Shown one piece after another: positions 25,966-35,354 of a DNA stretch of 64,000 nt. The notes under the pieces are model-generated. The model was not told the DNA's origin. It saw nothing but the letters and a program-made list of their open reading frames with translations, and did not search any database. Position numbers and translations under genes: made by a program. Within the stretch, counting starts at the first letter, position 1, and the number at the start of each line of letters is the position of its first letter. This DNA is from AC-32 sp963766375 (lineage in GTDB: Bacteria > Actinomycetota > Thermoleophilia > Gaiellales > Gaiellaceae): contig CAVXZG010000010.1 of NCBI GenBank assembly GCA_963766375.1, positions 1-64,000 of the forward strand, given 5' to 3'.

Positions 25966-28023
25966 CTACCCGTGAATCGAGACAATCAGCGGGATGATGA
26001 GGATCGCGACGAGGTTCGTGATCTTGATCATCGGGTTGATCGCCGGGCCGGCCGTGTCCTTGTAGGGATCGCCGACCGTGTCGCCGGTGACGGCGGCCGC
26101 GTGGGCCTCTGAGCCCTTGCCGCCGAAGGCGCCGTCCTCGATCAGCTTCTTCGCGTTGTCCCAGGCACCGCCGCCGGAGGTCATCGAGATCGCGAGGAAA
26201 AGCCCGGTGACGATCGTCCCGATCAAGAGACCCCCGAGCATCTTCGCGCTGATCACGCCGACCACGATCGGGAAGGCGATCGGGATCAGCGCCGGCAGGA
26301 GCATGCTCTTGATCGCCGAGTTGGTGACGATGTCGATCGCCTTCCCGTACTCGGGCCGGGCGGTCCCCTCCATGATCCCGGGGATCTCCCGGAACTGGCG
26401 TCGCACCTCGGTCACGACCTGGCCGCCGACGCGCCCGACCGCCTCCATCGCCAGCGAGGCGAAGAGGAACGGCATCAGCCCGCCGATGAAGAGGCCGGCG
26501 ATCACCCAGGGGTCGTCGAGCCGGAAGATCTGCTGGTAGTTCTTCACGGCGAGCCCGTTCGTGTAGCTGTCGAAGAGGATCAGCGCGGCGAGCGCGGCCG
26601 AGCCGATCGCGTAGCCCTTCGTCACTGCCTTCGTGGTGTTGCCGACGGCGTCGAGCGGGTCGGTGATCGCGCGTACGGACTCGTCGAGGTTCGCCATCTC
26701 GGCGATCCCGCCCGCGTTGTCGGTCACCGGGCCGTAGGCGTCGAGCGCCACGATCAGGCCGGTCATCGAGAGCTGCGCCATCACGGCGACGCCGATTCCG
26801 TACAGACCGGCGAAGTGATTCGCGACCAGGATCCCGGCTGCGATCACGATCACCGGGAGCGCGGTCGCCTGCATGCCCACGGCGAGGCCCTCGATGATGT
26901 TCGTCGCGTGGCCGGTGCGCGAGGCTGCCGAGATCCGCTTGACGGGCGACCAGCGCGTGCCGGTGTAGAACTCGGTGATCGCCACCAGCAGGAACGTGAC
27001 GATCAGCCCGACGAGCGCTGAGATGTAGAGCTCCCAGAAGGTGAAGTGCGCCGAGTCGTAGGCGAGCGTGACCGGGATGAATCCGAGCGCCGAGAGCACC
27101 GTCGCCACGAGCACGGCCTTGTAGAGCGCGTTCATGATCGAGCCGTTCCGGCCCACGCGCGCGAAGAAGGTGCCGATCACCGACGAGAGGATCGAGATGC
27201 CTCCGATCGCGAGCGGGAAGAGCTCCAGGTGGAGGCCCGGGAAGGTCTGGGAAGCGAGCAGCATCACGGCGACCGCGGTGACGGCGTAGGTCTCGAACAG
27301 GTCGGCCGCCATCCCGGCACAGTCGCCCACGTTGTCGCCGACGTTGTCCGCGATCACGGCGGGGTTGCGGGGATCGTCCTCCGGGATCCCTGCCTCGATC
27401 TTCCCGACGAGGTCCGCGCCCACGTCGGCGGCCTTGGTGTAGATGCCGCCGCCGAGCCGCGCGAAGACGGAGATGAGCGAGCCTCCGAAGGCGAGGCCTA
27501 CGAGGTCGTTGATCGCCGAGTTGGACGTGTGATCTAGCCAGCCAGTGAGAACCCAGTAGTAGCCGGCGACCCCGAACAGGCCGAGGCCGACGACGAGCAG
27601 TCCCGTGACCGAGCCGGCGCGGAAGGCCACGTTCAGGGCAGGCTTGAGCCCGTTCTTGGCAGCCTCCGCGGTGCGCGTGTTTGAGCGCACGGCAACGTTC
27701 ATGCCGATGAACCCGGCCGCAGCAGAGAGGATCGCGCCCACGAGGAAGCCGATCGCCGTCCCCCAGCCGAGCTCGTTGTAGAACCCGAGCAGCAGGAACG
27801 GCACGATCGCCACGACCGCAATCGTCTGGTACTGGCGCCGCAGGTAGGCCGCAGCTCCCTCCTGGATCGCCCGCCCGATCTCCTGCATCCGCTCGTCGCC
27901 GGCCGGCTGCCGCAGCAGCCAGAACGTCAGACCGATGCCGTACGCGATCGCGACCCCCGCACAGATGAGGGCGAAGAGAACCGCGTGGTTACTGAAGAAG
28001 TCGATCAAGGGGCCTCCCAGCAA
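25966..28023 (-). CDS. hppA: membrane-bound proton-pumping pyrophosphatase, K+-independent type
   Basis: Intact, 685 aa, about 16 hydrophobic segments. The pyrophosphate site is KAADVGADLVGKIEAGIPED and NVGDNVGDCAGMAADLFETY; the third acidic motif is GDTVGDPYKDTAGPAINPMI. The residue that separates K+-dependent from K+-independent enzymes lies in GNTTKAVTKG: Lys after GNTT marks the K+-independent class (Ala in the other). It hydrolyses cytoplasmic pyrophosphate and pumps protons outward. Monocistronic; its stop is followed by a GTGCCCG/CGGGCGC hairpin at about 25945-25962. Placement beside K+-type permeases may be chance. Confidence 0.96.
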   Translation of the reverse strand: MLGGPLIDFFSNHAVLFALICAGVAIAYGIGLTFWLLRQPAGDERMQEIGRAIQEGAAAYLRRQYQTIAVVAIVPFLLLGFYNELGWGTAIGFLVGAILSAAAGFIGMNVAVRSNTRTAEAAKNGLKPALNVAFRAGSVTGLLVVGLGLFGVAGYYWVLTGWLDHTSNSAINDLVGLAFGGSLISVFARLGGGIYTKAADVGADLVGKIEAGIPEDDPRNPAVIADNVGDNVGDCAGMAADLFETYAVTAVAVMLLASQTFPGLHLELFPLAIGGISILSSVIGTFFARVGRNGSIMNALYKAVLVATVLSALGFIPVTLAYDSAHFTFWELYISALVGLIVTFLLVAITEFYTGTRWSPVKRISAASRTGHATNIIEGLAVGMQATALPVIVIAAGILVANHFAGLYGIGVAVMAQLSMTGLIVALDAYGPVTDNAGGIAEMANLDESVRAITDPLDAVGNTTKAVTKGYAIGSAALAALILFDSYTNGLAVKNYQQIFRLDDPWVIAGLFIGGLMPFLFASLAMEAVGRVGGQVVTEVRRQFREIPGIMEGTARPEYGKAIDIVTNSAIKSMLLPALIPIAFPIVVGVISAKMLGGLLIGTIVTGLFLAISMTSGGGAWDNAKKLIEDGAFGGKGSEAHAAAVTGDTVGDPYKDTAGPAINPMIKITNLVAILIIPLIVSIHG

Positions 28024-28094
28024 GACTCGCGCCGAGAGACTCCCCGGCGCCGCGGTTTTCTATCACACCCCTGCCAGGGGGGCCGAGACGACCG

Positions 28095-30486
28095 CTAGCG
28101 CCGGCCGCGGCCGACGGTCACGTTGACCTTTGCGCCGTTCTTCAGCCTCCTGCCCGCCCTGGGCAGCTCGCTCAGGATCCGGTTCTTCTTTCGCCGGGTC
28201 GAGGGCTTGTAGGTGACCGTACCCACGCGGCAATGCGCCTTCTTGATCCTCGCCTTCGCCGTGATCAGGAGCTGCCCGAGCACGTTCGGAACGACGCACT
28301 TCGGCGGGACCAAGGCCGGTGGCGGAGGCGGAGGCGGCGGCGGTGGCGGAGGTGGCGGCGGTGGCGGGGGTGGCGGGGGTGGCGGGGGTGGCGGAGGCGG
28401 CGGCGGTGGCGGAGGCGGTGGTGGCGGAGGCGGTGGCGGCGGCGGGGAACCCCCCACTACCAGGCTGTTCGTGCCGTTGCCCGCAGCGTAGACCGCGTTA
28501 CCCGCGAACGAGGCGCCGACCCCTGTCGGGTACGTTCCGGCGGCGATGCCTGCGAGGCTGACCCCGGGCAGGGTCGCCACGCCGCTCGAATTCGTCACCG
28601 CGCTACCGACGTTTCCGCCGTTCAGAGTGAAGGCGACGGTCATGCCACTGAGATTGACCGTCCCTCGCTTGACGGTCGCCGACAGGTCGACCGTGCCGCC
28701 GGATAGGCCCGAGGCGGGCTCGGCATGACGGTCGTCGGGTACTTGGTCGGCGTGCAGGCCGGGTTCAGCCGCATCGACAGGATGCGGGTCTGCCAGTTCA
28801 GGCCGGTGGTCCCGTAGTACTCGGTCGTGAACCAGAAATCGCAGCCGTTCGGGTCGAGCGTCATCGCGCTGTAGTCGCCCCAGCGGGTGCAGGCGCCTGC
28901 CACAGTTGCCCGTCTGCGCTCCTCGCGCAATCGACGGCAGCAGGGCTGTCTCCGTTTGCGGGAGCGCGTTCGATGCGTCGCTTGCAAAGCGACCTGCGTA
29001 GCGGATGTCCGGGTTGGTGGTCGCGTTCGCCGCGCTGTAGCCGAGCGCCATGTCGCCGAGCTTGTCCACGGCGAGGCTGCCCATCCAGCGGTGCATTCCG
29101 TCGTTCGCGCCTGGATAGATCTGTTGCTGAAGCGGCGTCGTCGCGATCGTGCCGCCCGTGACTCCGATCTGCGCCCACTGGATCCCGGCCGGCGAAGCGG
29201 CGCCGCAGCACGCGACCGTGTGGTTCACCCAGAGCGACTCGGTACCGCCGATGTTCGCGTACTGGGCCTGCATCATCAGTCGCTCGAGCAGCGTGTCGAG
29301 CGAGTTCGCGGGTGTCGGCGCGGTCGCCGCGGCGACGTTGTACGACGCCTGGCTGACGTTGGTGGGCCCTGTGAAGGTGGAGCCGCTGCCGGAGTAGTCG
29401 GCATGGAACTTGAAGACCTCGAAGGCGAACAGGCTGCCGCGACTCTGACACGAGCAAGTTTTCGCGCCCGGCCGGCGGAGCGCCGTTGCCGAGCGCATGT
29501 TGCTCGGCAGCAGGCTGAAGTAACTCGAGGTGTTGAGATCGCGACGACGCTGCGCAGGGTCGCGCCGGACTCGAGATCGCTGCGATTGAGAGCCCAGGCC
29601 CGCACTTCCTTGAAGCCGCCGCTCGAGGAGCAGCCGGTGGGCTGCTGTCCTGTGAAGCAGAAGAGGTTGGCCGTGATGTAGAGCCCGTCCGGCCAGATGC
29701 CCATCTTCGGGTAGTCCGGTAGCGCGACTGAGATCGGAACAGCGCTGTCGTCGGTCCTGATCGGGTACAGGTACCAACCGCCGTTCACCGGGTCGGCGGT
29801 CTTCGAGACGGCGAGGCAGAAGTAGTACGGGGCCACGTTGCCGCCGCCGGTGAAGGCGAAGTCCAGAGATCATCCAGCGGTCGCCCATCGGGTCGTAGAC
29901 GACGGCGGATCGCCACGATGCGATGTGTCGCAGAGCGTCCCGGTGCCCGCGCCCGTCCAGAGGCTGTTGAACGTGAACGCGGAGACCCGGGCACCGTCGC
30001 TCTTGCGGAAGACGCCGATCGACGTGTTCACGCCCTGGATGTAGTACTCGGGCCCGACGTCGCCGTTCGTGTCAGGCGGCCAGCCTGCGCCCCAGCTATT
30101 GAAATCGAGCCCGGGGAATGTGCCGGCAAAGGCGCCTCCGCCCGGCGGCGGGGCCGGCGCGCTCGCGATCGTCGGCCCGGGTAGCGGCCGCGTGGCTCCC
30201 GGGAGAGGATTCTTGTAGATCGGGCTCTTGGTTGCCTCGCCCTCCTCGCCGGGCTCGATCCGGACCTCGGGGATGAGCGGACCGAGCTGAGGCAGACTGC
30301 GAAGGCTGCCTCTGAAAATACCTGGGGCGACCGGGGCTCCATGGCTAATAGACGCACTGGACTCCGGCGCCGCGTTGCCGGCCGAGACGGCTCCCCTCAG
30401 CGACGCGGAACCAGCGTGAGGAGTGCCGCCGTGAGGACGAGCAGCCCGAGCCGGCGGTGGAAGCCCCGCCGGATCCGATTACCCAC
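28095..30486 (-). pseudogene. secreted PASTA protein with poly-proline linker, about six frameshifts
   Basis: Starts at GTG 30486 (GTGGGTAA overlap with the upstream paralog) with RLGLLVLTAALLTL, an export signal. Shifts near 30410, 29915, 29860, 29540, 28905 and 28720 break the frame. Joined parts: NSWGAGWPPDTNGDVGPEYY, YYFCLAVSKTADPVNGGWYL, a propeller-like region with TRWGDYSAMTLDPNG, an Ig-like domain (VDLSATVKRGTVNLSGMTVA ... GNAVYAAGNGTNSLVV), about 43 prolines, and a PASTA domain (CVVPNVLGQLLITAKARIKK ... RAGRRLKNGAKVNVTVGRG). PASTA domains bind muropeptides or beta-lactams in other proteins. It is a paralog of the intact gene upstream. The number of shifts suggests real decay, but error is possible. 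Confidence 0.65.
28319..28446. repeat. GC-rich triplet repeat encoding a ~43-residue proline run
   Basis: The plus strand is a near-uninterrupted array of GGN triplets (GGTGGCGGAGGCGG pattern); on the coding strand these are CCN proline codons. It links the Ig-like and PASTA parts of the secreted protein. Mixed GGC, GGT, GGA and GGG triplets indicate selection for proline rather than pure DNA slippage. Such an array may also mislead assembly. Confidence 0.85.
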
Positions 30487-32386
30487 GCCGTGGCCCCTTG
30501 CCGATGGTGAGGGTCACCTTCGTGTTGGTGCCCAGACGCCGGCCGGCCTTCGGGGTCTCCTTGAGCACGCGGCCCTTCTTCCTCGTCGTCGACTTGACGT
30601 AGGTGAGCTTCCCGACCCTGCACTTGCGCGATGTGATCCTTGCCTTGGCCCGGGCGAGCCTCATCCCGATCACGTTCGGCACCACGCAAGGCGGCTTCAG
30701 GGGCGGAGGCGGCGGGAGCGCGGCGCCACCGGCGACCTTGCCCCACCAGGTGCTCCAGCGTCCGGAGCCGTCGCCCGCTCCGGCCGGGGCGCCCGCGTAC
30801 TCCTGGACAGTCCAGATCGACGTGTCGTCGGACGGATCGACCTGCGTGCTGCTGTAGTCGCCCCAGCGATTCCTGCCACCGCCGAAGGTCTTGAAGTAGG
30901 CGCCCTCGCCTTCCTTGAGCGTCACCGGATCGCGCATGGTGTTCGCCGGATCGGTGCCGGCGCGGAAGGCGTAGCCCGCGTCCGGGAAGTCGTTCGACTG
31001 AAACTCGGAGAAGCCGACGAGGACGTCGTTGGCAGCATTGACCGACAGGGACGGGAAGGCGTACCAGTGACCGCCGTTCACGCTCGTCGCGGTGGAATCG
31101 CCGATCCGCCCGCCCTGGACGAAGTTGCCGCTCGTATCGAGCTCGACCCATTGAACCGCCGTACGGGCCTCCGCCCCCGGCGCGAGCCCGGTGGGCAAGC
31201 CAACCGTCTGCGCGTAGTAGATGTGACCGTTTCGGAAGACGGCGTTGCCGATCCGCGCGTCGGCAGCGTCCGCCGGGAAGCCGCCGTTCTGGGGCAGCAC
31301 GTTCGCGGAACCGGGAACCGTCCAGGGCCCGAGCGGGTTCGTCTTGGCGGCGCCGCCGACGAGGCTCAGCGACGGAGGGCCGAGCCCGGTCAGCGTCCAG
31401 AAGTTGTACGTGCCGCCGCCGCTGGAGCCGTGCTCGACGAGGTAGAGCGTGTCCTCGGTCGCCGAGTAGGTGACCGCAGGCTGGATCGTGAACGAACCGG
31501 GAACGTTGATCGTGAAGGGATTACCCGCCCCGGAGTTCGCGCGCAGGGCGCCGTAGTCGAGCACGATCAGCCTGCCCTGCACGTAGGAGCCGGCGTTCGT
31601 GAACATGTTCAGGCCGATCGCGACCACGTTCTTGTTGAACCCGATCGTCGGGAAGTCGGCCCAGGTCTGGTCGGACGCGTCGGCGTCGAGCGAGTACAGG
31701 TGCCAGGTTCCCTGCGGGTCGCTGGTGTCGGAGATGCCGTAGAGGATCGACGACGTGGCGGATGCCGCGTCGTTGACCGCGGCGACGATCCAGCGGCCGT
31801 TGTACGGGTCGTAGACCACCTTCGGGTCGAACGGCTGTGCGGCACCCGTCGCGCCCCAGAACGTGGTCATCGGAATCGTGCCGAGCACGGCGCCGCTCGA
31901 CTTCTGCTGGATCACGTAGTTGCTGTTCAGCGCCACCATCAGCTTGTCGGGCCCGACCGCGCCCTGCGTGTCCGGCGGGATGAAGCTCAGCCCCCCGCCT
32001 CCCGGGGCATCGGACTGCGCGAGGAAGCTCGCGGCCGGCGAGGGCGACGGCGCCGAGGAGGTGGCCGTGGACGGCGACAGCGGGGCCTGGAAGGGCGACG
32101 GCAGCGTGATGCGGTTGTTCGGCTCCGCCTTCTCCTGCGGCTCCGGCATCAGCGCCGGAACCAGCGGGCCGGCGAAACTCTTCTTCAGGCGCTCGAGGCG
32201 CGCAAGCTGCGCGAAGTCGATCGCGGCCGCCCGCGACACGTGCGCCCGGATGCCCGAGTAGGTGACCTGGTCGCCCCCGGAGCTCGCGGCGAACGACGGG
32301 GCGCCGAGGGCCGCGAGTACGACGAGGACGCTCCCGGCGAGCACAAAAAAAGAGCGTCGCCCACGACTAGGCCCAACCCTCCCCAT
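30479..32386 (-). CDS. secreted propeller-like protein with C-terminal PASTA domain
   Basis: Intact, 635 aa from ATG 32386. Signal peptide SFFVLAGSVLVVLAALGAPS. Residues about 120-545 carry repeated short strands with Asp/Gly turns (FIPPDTQGAVGPDKLMVALN, PKVVYDPYNGRWIVAAVND, FPTIGFNKNVVAIGLNMF) and the motif RNRWGDYSSTQVDPSDD, consistent with a sialidase-like beta-propeller. A proline linker precedes one PASTA domain (PPCVVPNVIGMRLARAKARI ... GRRLGTNTKVTLTIGKG) with two Cys that may bridge. It is probably wall-associated; the ligand is unknown. It is followed by a decayed or error-ridden paralog with the same end. Its own promoter is clear (see 32427-32455), with AGGGGAG before the start. Confidence 0.75.
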   Translation of the reverse strand: MGRVGPSRGRRSFFVLAGSVLVVLAALGAPSFAASSGGDQVTYSGIRAHVSRAAAIDFAQLARLERLKKSFAGPLVPALMPEPQEKAEPNNRITLPSPFQAPLSPSTATSSAPSPSPAASFLAQSDAPGGGGLSFIPPDTQGAVGPDKLMVALNSNYVIQQKSSGAVLGTIPMTTFWGATGAAQPFDPKVVYDPYNGRWIVAAVNDAASATSSILYGISDTSDPQGTWHLYSLDADASDQTWADFPTIGFNKNVVAIGLNMFTNAGSYVQGRLIVLDYGALRANSGAGNPFTINVPGSFTIQPAVTYSATEDTLYLVEHGSSGGGTYNFWTLTGLGPPSLSLVGGAAKTNPLGPWTVPGSANVLPQNGGFPADAADARIGNAVFRNGHIYYAQTVGLPTGLAPGAEARTAVQWVELDTSGNFVQGGRIGDSTATSVNGGHWYAFPSLSVNAANDVLVGFSEFQSNDFPDAGYAFRAGTDPANTMRDPVTLKEGEGAYFKTFGGGRNRWGDYSSTQVDPSDDTSIWTVQEYAGAPAGAGDGSGRWSTWWGKVAGGAALPPPPPLKPPCVVPNVIGMRLARAKARITSRKCRVGKLTYVKSTTRKKGRVLKETPKAGRRLGTNTKVTLTIGKGPRRG

Positions 32387-32426
32387 GAAGCGCTCCCCTC
32401 AGTTGTGACAACCCGTCCCTACAGGT

Positions 32427-32455
32427 CTTATACGTCGCTACTCAGACGGTTTCAA
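32427..32455 (-). promoter_or_regulatory. sigma70-type promoter of the PASTA-protein gene
   Basis: Minus strand: -35 TTGAAA (32455-32450), a 17-nt spacer, and -10 TATAAG (32432-32427). The start codon of the PASTA gene lies about 40 nt downstream. The -35 box includes the TGA stop of the DUF1844 gene, so the promoter is embedded in the end of the upstream operon. Confidence 0.7.
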
Positions 32456-32757
32456 GAGGCCGCGTCGTCCTCGGCCGCAGCGGCGTAGGCGAGCTGGAGG
32501 TTGGCGAGCACCTGGCTGAAGTCGCGCAGGGCATCTTCGGGAGCCGATCCTTCGAGCACCGGAACGAGCGCGCGCAAGGCTTCGATCGCCAGCCGGGCCT
32601 GCTCGAGGTCGCGGCCTTCGCCGCTCAAGCGGTGGTACCCCAGCGACGAGACGGAGTAGAGCGTCTGGAGCAGGAGGTCGGCGACCTTGAGCTTCGCAAG
32701 CTCCGCCTGAAGCTCCTCGATCAGCTTCTGCTCGTCGGGAGTCGGCTGCTCAGCCAC
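32452..32757 (-). CDS. DUF1844-like protein
   Basis: 101 aa from GTG 32757, overlapping the stop of the GCS2 gene by 8 nt (GTGGCTGA). Helical, with a charged N-terminal coil (DEQKLIEELQAELAKLKVAD), LLLQTLYSVSSLGYHRL, then LEQARLAIEALRALVPVLEG and a final FSQVLANLQLAYAAAAEDD. Spacing of helices and the 'ArlAIEALraL' block match DUF1844, a family without a known function, often beside translation or cofactor genes. Resemblance is by pattern only. Confidence 0.6.
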   Translation of the reverse strand: MAEQPTPDEQKLIEELQAELAKLKVADLLLQTLYSVSSLGYHRLSGEGRDLEQARLAIEALRALVPVLEGSAPEDALRDFSQVLANLQLAYAAAAEDDAAS

Positions 32758-33908
32758 GTACCGGTTCTTTGGGACCCACCTGCTCAGCGTAAACCTCTTC
32801 GAGGCTCGCGCCTGCCTCGTGCCGGGCAATTTGGCGCTCGGCGGCATTGGTCGCGGGAATCGCGATCGCCGAGGCGCAACCGAGCTCCTCGGCCACCGGC
32901 AGCACCCACTCGACCAGGCGCTCGAGGTGGGCTCGGGTCGAACGCACCTCCCCGCTCGCGAGGTCGATCAACTCGCCGGAGAGGCCGTAGCGAATTGCGC
33001 GCCAGAAGTTCTCCTCGATCAAGCGGTGCGGATAGGAGGGCAGCGGCTCGCCCTCGTCGACGGCTCGGGCGATGCGCGCGGTGAGCGCGTAGCAGAGTGC
33101 CGAGAGAGAGCGCGCCTCGCCGAGGTCGGGCTGGGCGTCGCAGATGCGGATCTCGACCGTGGGGAACGCGAGATGCGGCCGGACGCTCCACCAGAGCTGC
33201 GTGTGCTCGTCGATCGACCGCGTCTCGTAGAGGAAGCGCACGTAGCGCTCGAAGCCGTCCCAGCCGTCGTAGTGCATCGGGGATGCCGCAGCGCGGAAAC
33301 ATGCGCGTGAAGATCTGCGTGCGGGCCGAGTGCAGGCCGGTGTTGACGCTTTCGAGGAAGGGCGAGCTGCACGAGAGCGCCAGAAGCTCCGGGAGGAAGT
33401 TGCGCAGGCCGTTGCATACCGCGATCGCCCGGTCGGGGCCCTTGATCGCAACGTGGACGTGGAGGCCGAAGCTGTTGTTGCGCCAGACGACGTAGCGCAG
33501 CAGCTCGTCGTTGCGGCGGTAGTGAGGCGTGTCGATGATGCGCTGCTCCTGCCAGGGGCTCCACGGGTGCGTGCCGGTGGCTCCCAGGGTGACGCCTAGC
33601 GAGCCGGCGAGCTCGGCCAGCTGGGCGCGGCGCTCGCCGAGGCGCGTCGAGGCCTCCTCGAAGTCGTCACAGCGGCCGGTTCGGATCTCGACCTCGGAGG
33701 CGATCAGCTCGCCCACGAGGTGCTCCTCGAGCGGCGTGCCTGCGGCCGCGGCCTGGAGCTCTTCGAACCGGTTCGTCAGCGAAAGCGTCGCCGGGTCGAG
33801 GATCGCGAACTCCTCCTCGACCGCGAGCGTGAGGTCGGTTGCCTCCTCGTACTGCTCGCGGGCGGTGCGGATCTGCTCCTCGGGGGTCAGTCGCTGGGCG
33901 TCTCCCAC
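32750..33908 (-). CDS. carboxylate-amine ligase, GCS2 family (YbdK/glutamate-cysteine ligase type 2), one frameshift
   Basis: About 385 aa from GTG 33908 once the extra G near 33278 is removed (CCCC-G-ATGCAC). Motifs: DLTLAVEEEFAILDPATLSL (Mg2+/Glu site), LGATGTHPWSPWQEQRII, WRNNSFGLHVHVAIKGPDRA with the paired His, then MHYDGWDGFERYVRFLYETR and PTVEIRICDAQPDLGEARSL. The family condenses glutamate with cysteine or a related amine using ATP. In actinobacteria lacking glutathione its members may serve ergothioneine (EgtA) or other gamma-glutamyl routes. The substrate is not visible. DUF1844 follows in operon. Confidence 0.83.
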
Positions 33909-34018
33909 GGGGCGCTACATTAGAGACTCTCTCGTCAGTCGGGTCGGGCGTTTCTGTTTCCGTGAGGGTGTGCTGGCCGCGCACGGGAGAGCCCGCACGG
34001 CCTCGTCGGTCGGCGCCG

Positions 34019-35269
34019 CTAGTCGACGCCTTGGAAGGGTTGCAGCAGGCGATCGGCGACGCCCGCCCAGCTCCAACGGCCTTCCGCGGCCCGGCGGGCT
34101 GCGCCGGCGATGCGGGCGCGCTCGCTCTCCGGCAGGGCCAGCAGCTCCCGCAACCTGACGGTGAGCTCGGCGACATCGCCCTTGGCGAAGCTCGCGAGGT
34201 GGCGGTGCTCGGGCGGGTACTCGGCCTCCAGGCCCTCAGCGATCTCCTGAAGACCGGAGTGGCGCGCGACGAGCGGCGGCGACCCGGCGGCGGCTGCCTC
34301 GGCCGCGACCATCCCGAACGCCTCCGGGAAGATGGACGGCACGACGGTCACGTCGGCGAGCGGGAGCAGGTGGACGAGGTGGCGGTGCTCGAGGGCCCCG
34401 GTGAAGAGCGTGCCGGGCGGCGCGGCGGCCTCGAGCTCGGTTCGGTAGTCGCCGAAGCCGACGATCACGGCGCGGGCGTCGAGCTCCCTCAGGGCCTCGA
34501 GCAGCAGGTGGACGCCCTTGTTGTAGAGGAGCTTCCCGAAGTAGAGGACCGTGGACTGGTCGTCCTCGAAGAAGGCCGCGAGGCGCTCCGCGTTGCCGTC
34601 GTCCGGAACCCGTTCGTTCGCGTTACCGGGATTCGGCGGGTCCTGACGGGCCTCCTCGAGGAGCGCGGCGAGCGCCTCCCGTCGCGGCCGCGGTCGAAAC
34701 TCGTCGATGTCCACTCCGGGCGGCACCTCGTAGACGCGATCGACGTGGCCGACCACGTCCTCGAGCACCTCGCGGATGTGCTGCGAGCCGACGAAGACCG
34801 CCTCGGCTCCGGCGAGCGCCTCTCTCCCCCACGCCTGCAGCTCGGGGTTCCCGCGCATCGAATACTCGAGCTCGGAGCCGTGCGCCTTGACGGCGAACCT
34901 CGCGCCGCTGGCCGCTCCGACCGCGGCGCCCGGGAGAACATGGTTGGCGAAGACGAGATCGGCAGGCAAAAGCCCGCGCACGACGGCGGCGTTGCGCTCG
35001 ACGTAGCGCTTCCGCTCCTCCGTCGTGAGCTCCTGGAGCAGGCGCGGCTCGTGGCCTTCGTAGCGGTCGAGCACGAAGACCGGCAGCGGGCCGTCGAGCT
35101 CGGGACGCACGGTCGTCGCTCGGCCGAGGTCGTATTGCTCCGGGTGAGGCTCCTGCGAGATGACGACGACGTCGTGGCCCGAGTTGCTCCATTCGCGCGC
35201 GAGCGCGCGCGTGTAGACGTTCGAGCCCGTGCCCCCGAGCAGATAGCCGTGCCAGAGCAGAATCCTCAG
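34019..35269 (-). CDS. GT4-type glycosyltransferase
   Basis: 416 aa if begun at CTG 35269. The reading RILLWHGYLLGGTGSNVYTR is the first Rossmann strand plus the Gly loop of GT-B enzymes, followed by HDVVVISQEPHPEQY; the C-terminal half has STVLYFGKLLYNKGVHLLLE and the donor motif PSIFPEAFGMVAAEAAAAG with EX7E spacing. No ATG, GTG or TTG lies between an upstream in-frame TGA and GTG 35110, and starting there would remove the first strand and Gly loop, so CTG is the best fit. It transfers a sugar from a nucleotide donor; acceptor unknown. Distance to rex is 85 nt. Confidence 0.85.
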   Translation of the reverse strand: MRILLWHGYLLGGTGSNVYTRALAREWSNSGHDVVVISQEPHPEQYDLGRATTVRPELDGPLPVFVLDRYEGHEPRLLQELTTEERKRYVERNAAVVRGLLPADLVFANHVLPGAAVGAASGARFAVKAHGSELEYSMRGNPELQAWGREALAGAEAVFVGSQHIREVLEDVVGHVDRVYEVPPGVDIDEFRPRPRREALAALLEEARQDPPNPGNANERVPDDGNAERLAAFFEDDQSTVLYFGKLLYNKGVHLLLEALRELDARAVIVGFGDYRTELEAAAPPGTLFTGALEHRHLVHLLPLADVTVVPSIFPEAFGMVAAEAAAAGSPPLVARHSGLQEIAEGLEAEYPPEHRHLASFAKGDVAELTVRLRELLALPESERARIAGAARRAAEGRWSWAGVADRLLQPFQGVD

Positions 35270-35286
35270 GTTGGCGAACCCCGTCG

Positions 35287-35309
35287 GTGACTGTCACTGT
35301 GACTGGCAC
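35287..35309. promoter_or_regulatory. palindrome-like motif, copy 2
   Basis: Same 23-nt unit as at 23850-23872 with two substitutions: GTGACTGTCAC, T, GTGACTGGCAC. It lies 18 nt upstream of the glycosyltransferase start. The half-unit GTGACTGxCAC is here directly repeated rather than perfectly inverted. Confidence 0.35.
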
Positions 35310-35354
35310 CTCGACTGTCCCCTCGTCCGGGACGGGCACGGCTCTACTGGCCGG

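Noticed and set aside
28064..28083. CCCCT/AGGGG hairpin as terminator between the PASTA paralog and hppA
   Set aside because: Stem of only five pairs and no T-run on either strand; not enough to call.
28319..28446. Short tandem array considered as CRISPR
   Set aside because: Triplet codon array with no spacers; no cas genes anywhere in the window.
28213..28491. Plus-strand poly-glycine protein (PE_PGRS-like)
   Set aside because: The Gly run is the antisense of the proline linker in the secreted PASTA gene; no start context or flanking domain.
30341..32488. Plus-strand open frame of 715 codons
   Set aside because: Antisense to the intact PASTA gene, which has signal peptide, promoter and domain; the shadow has no recognisable domain.
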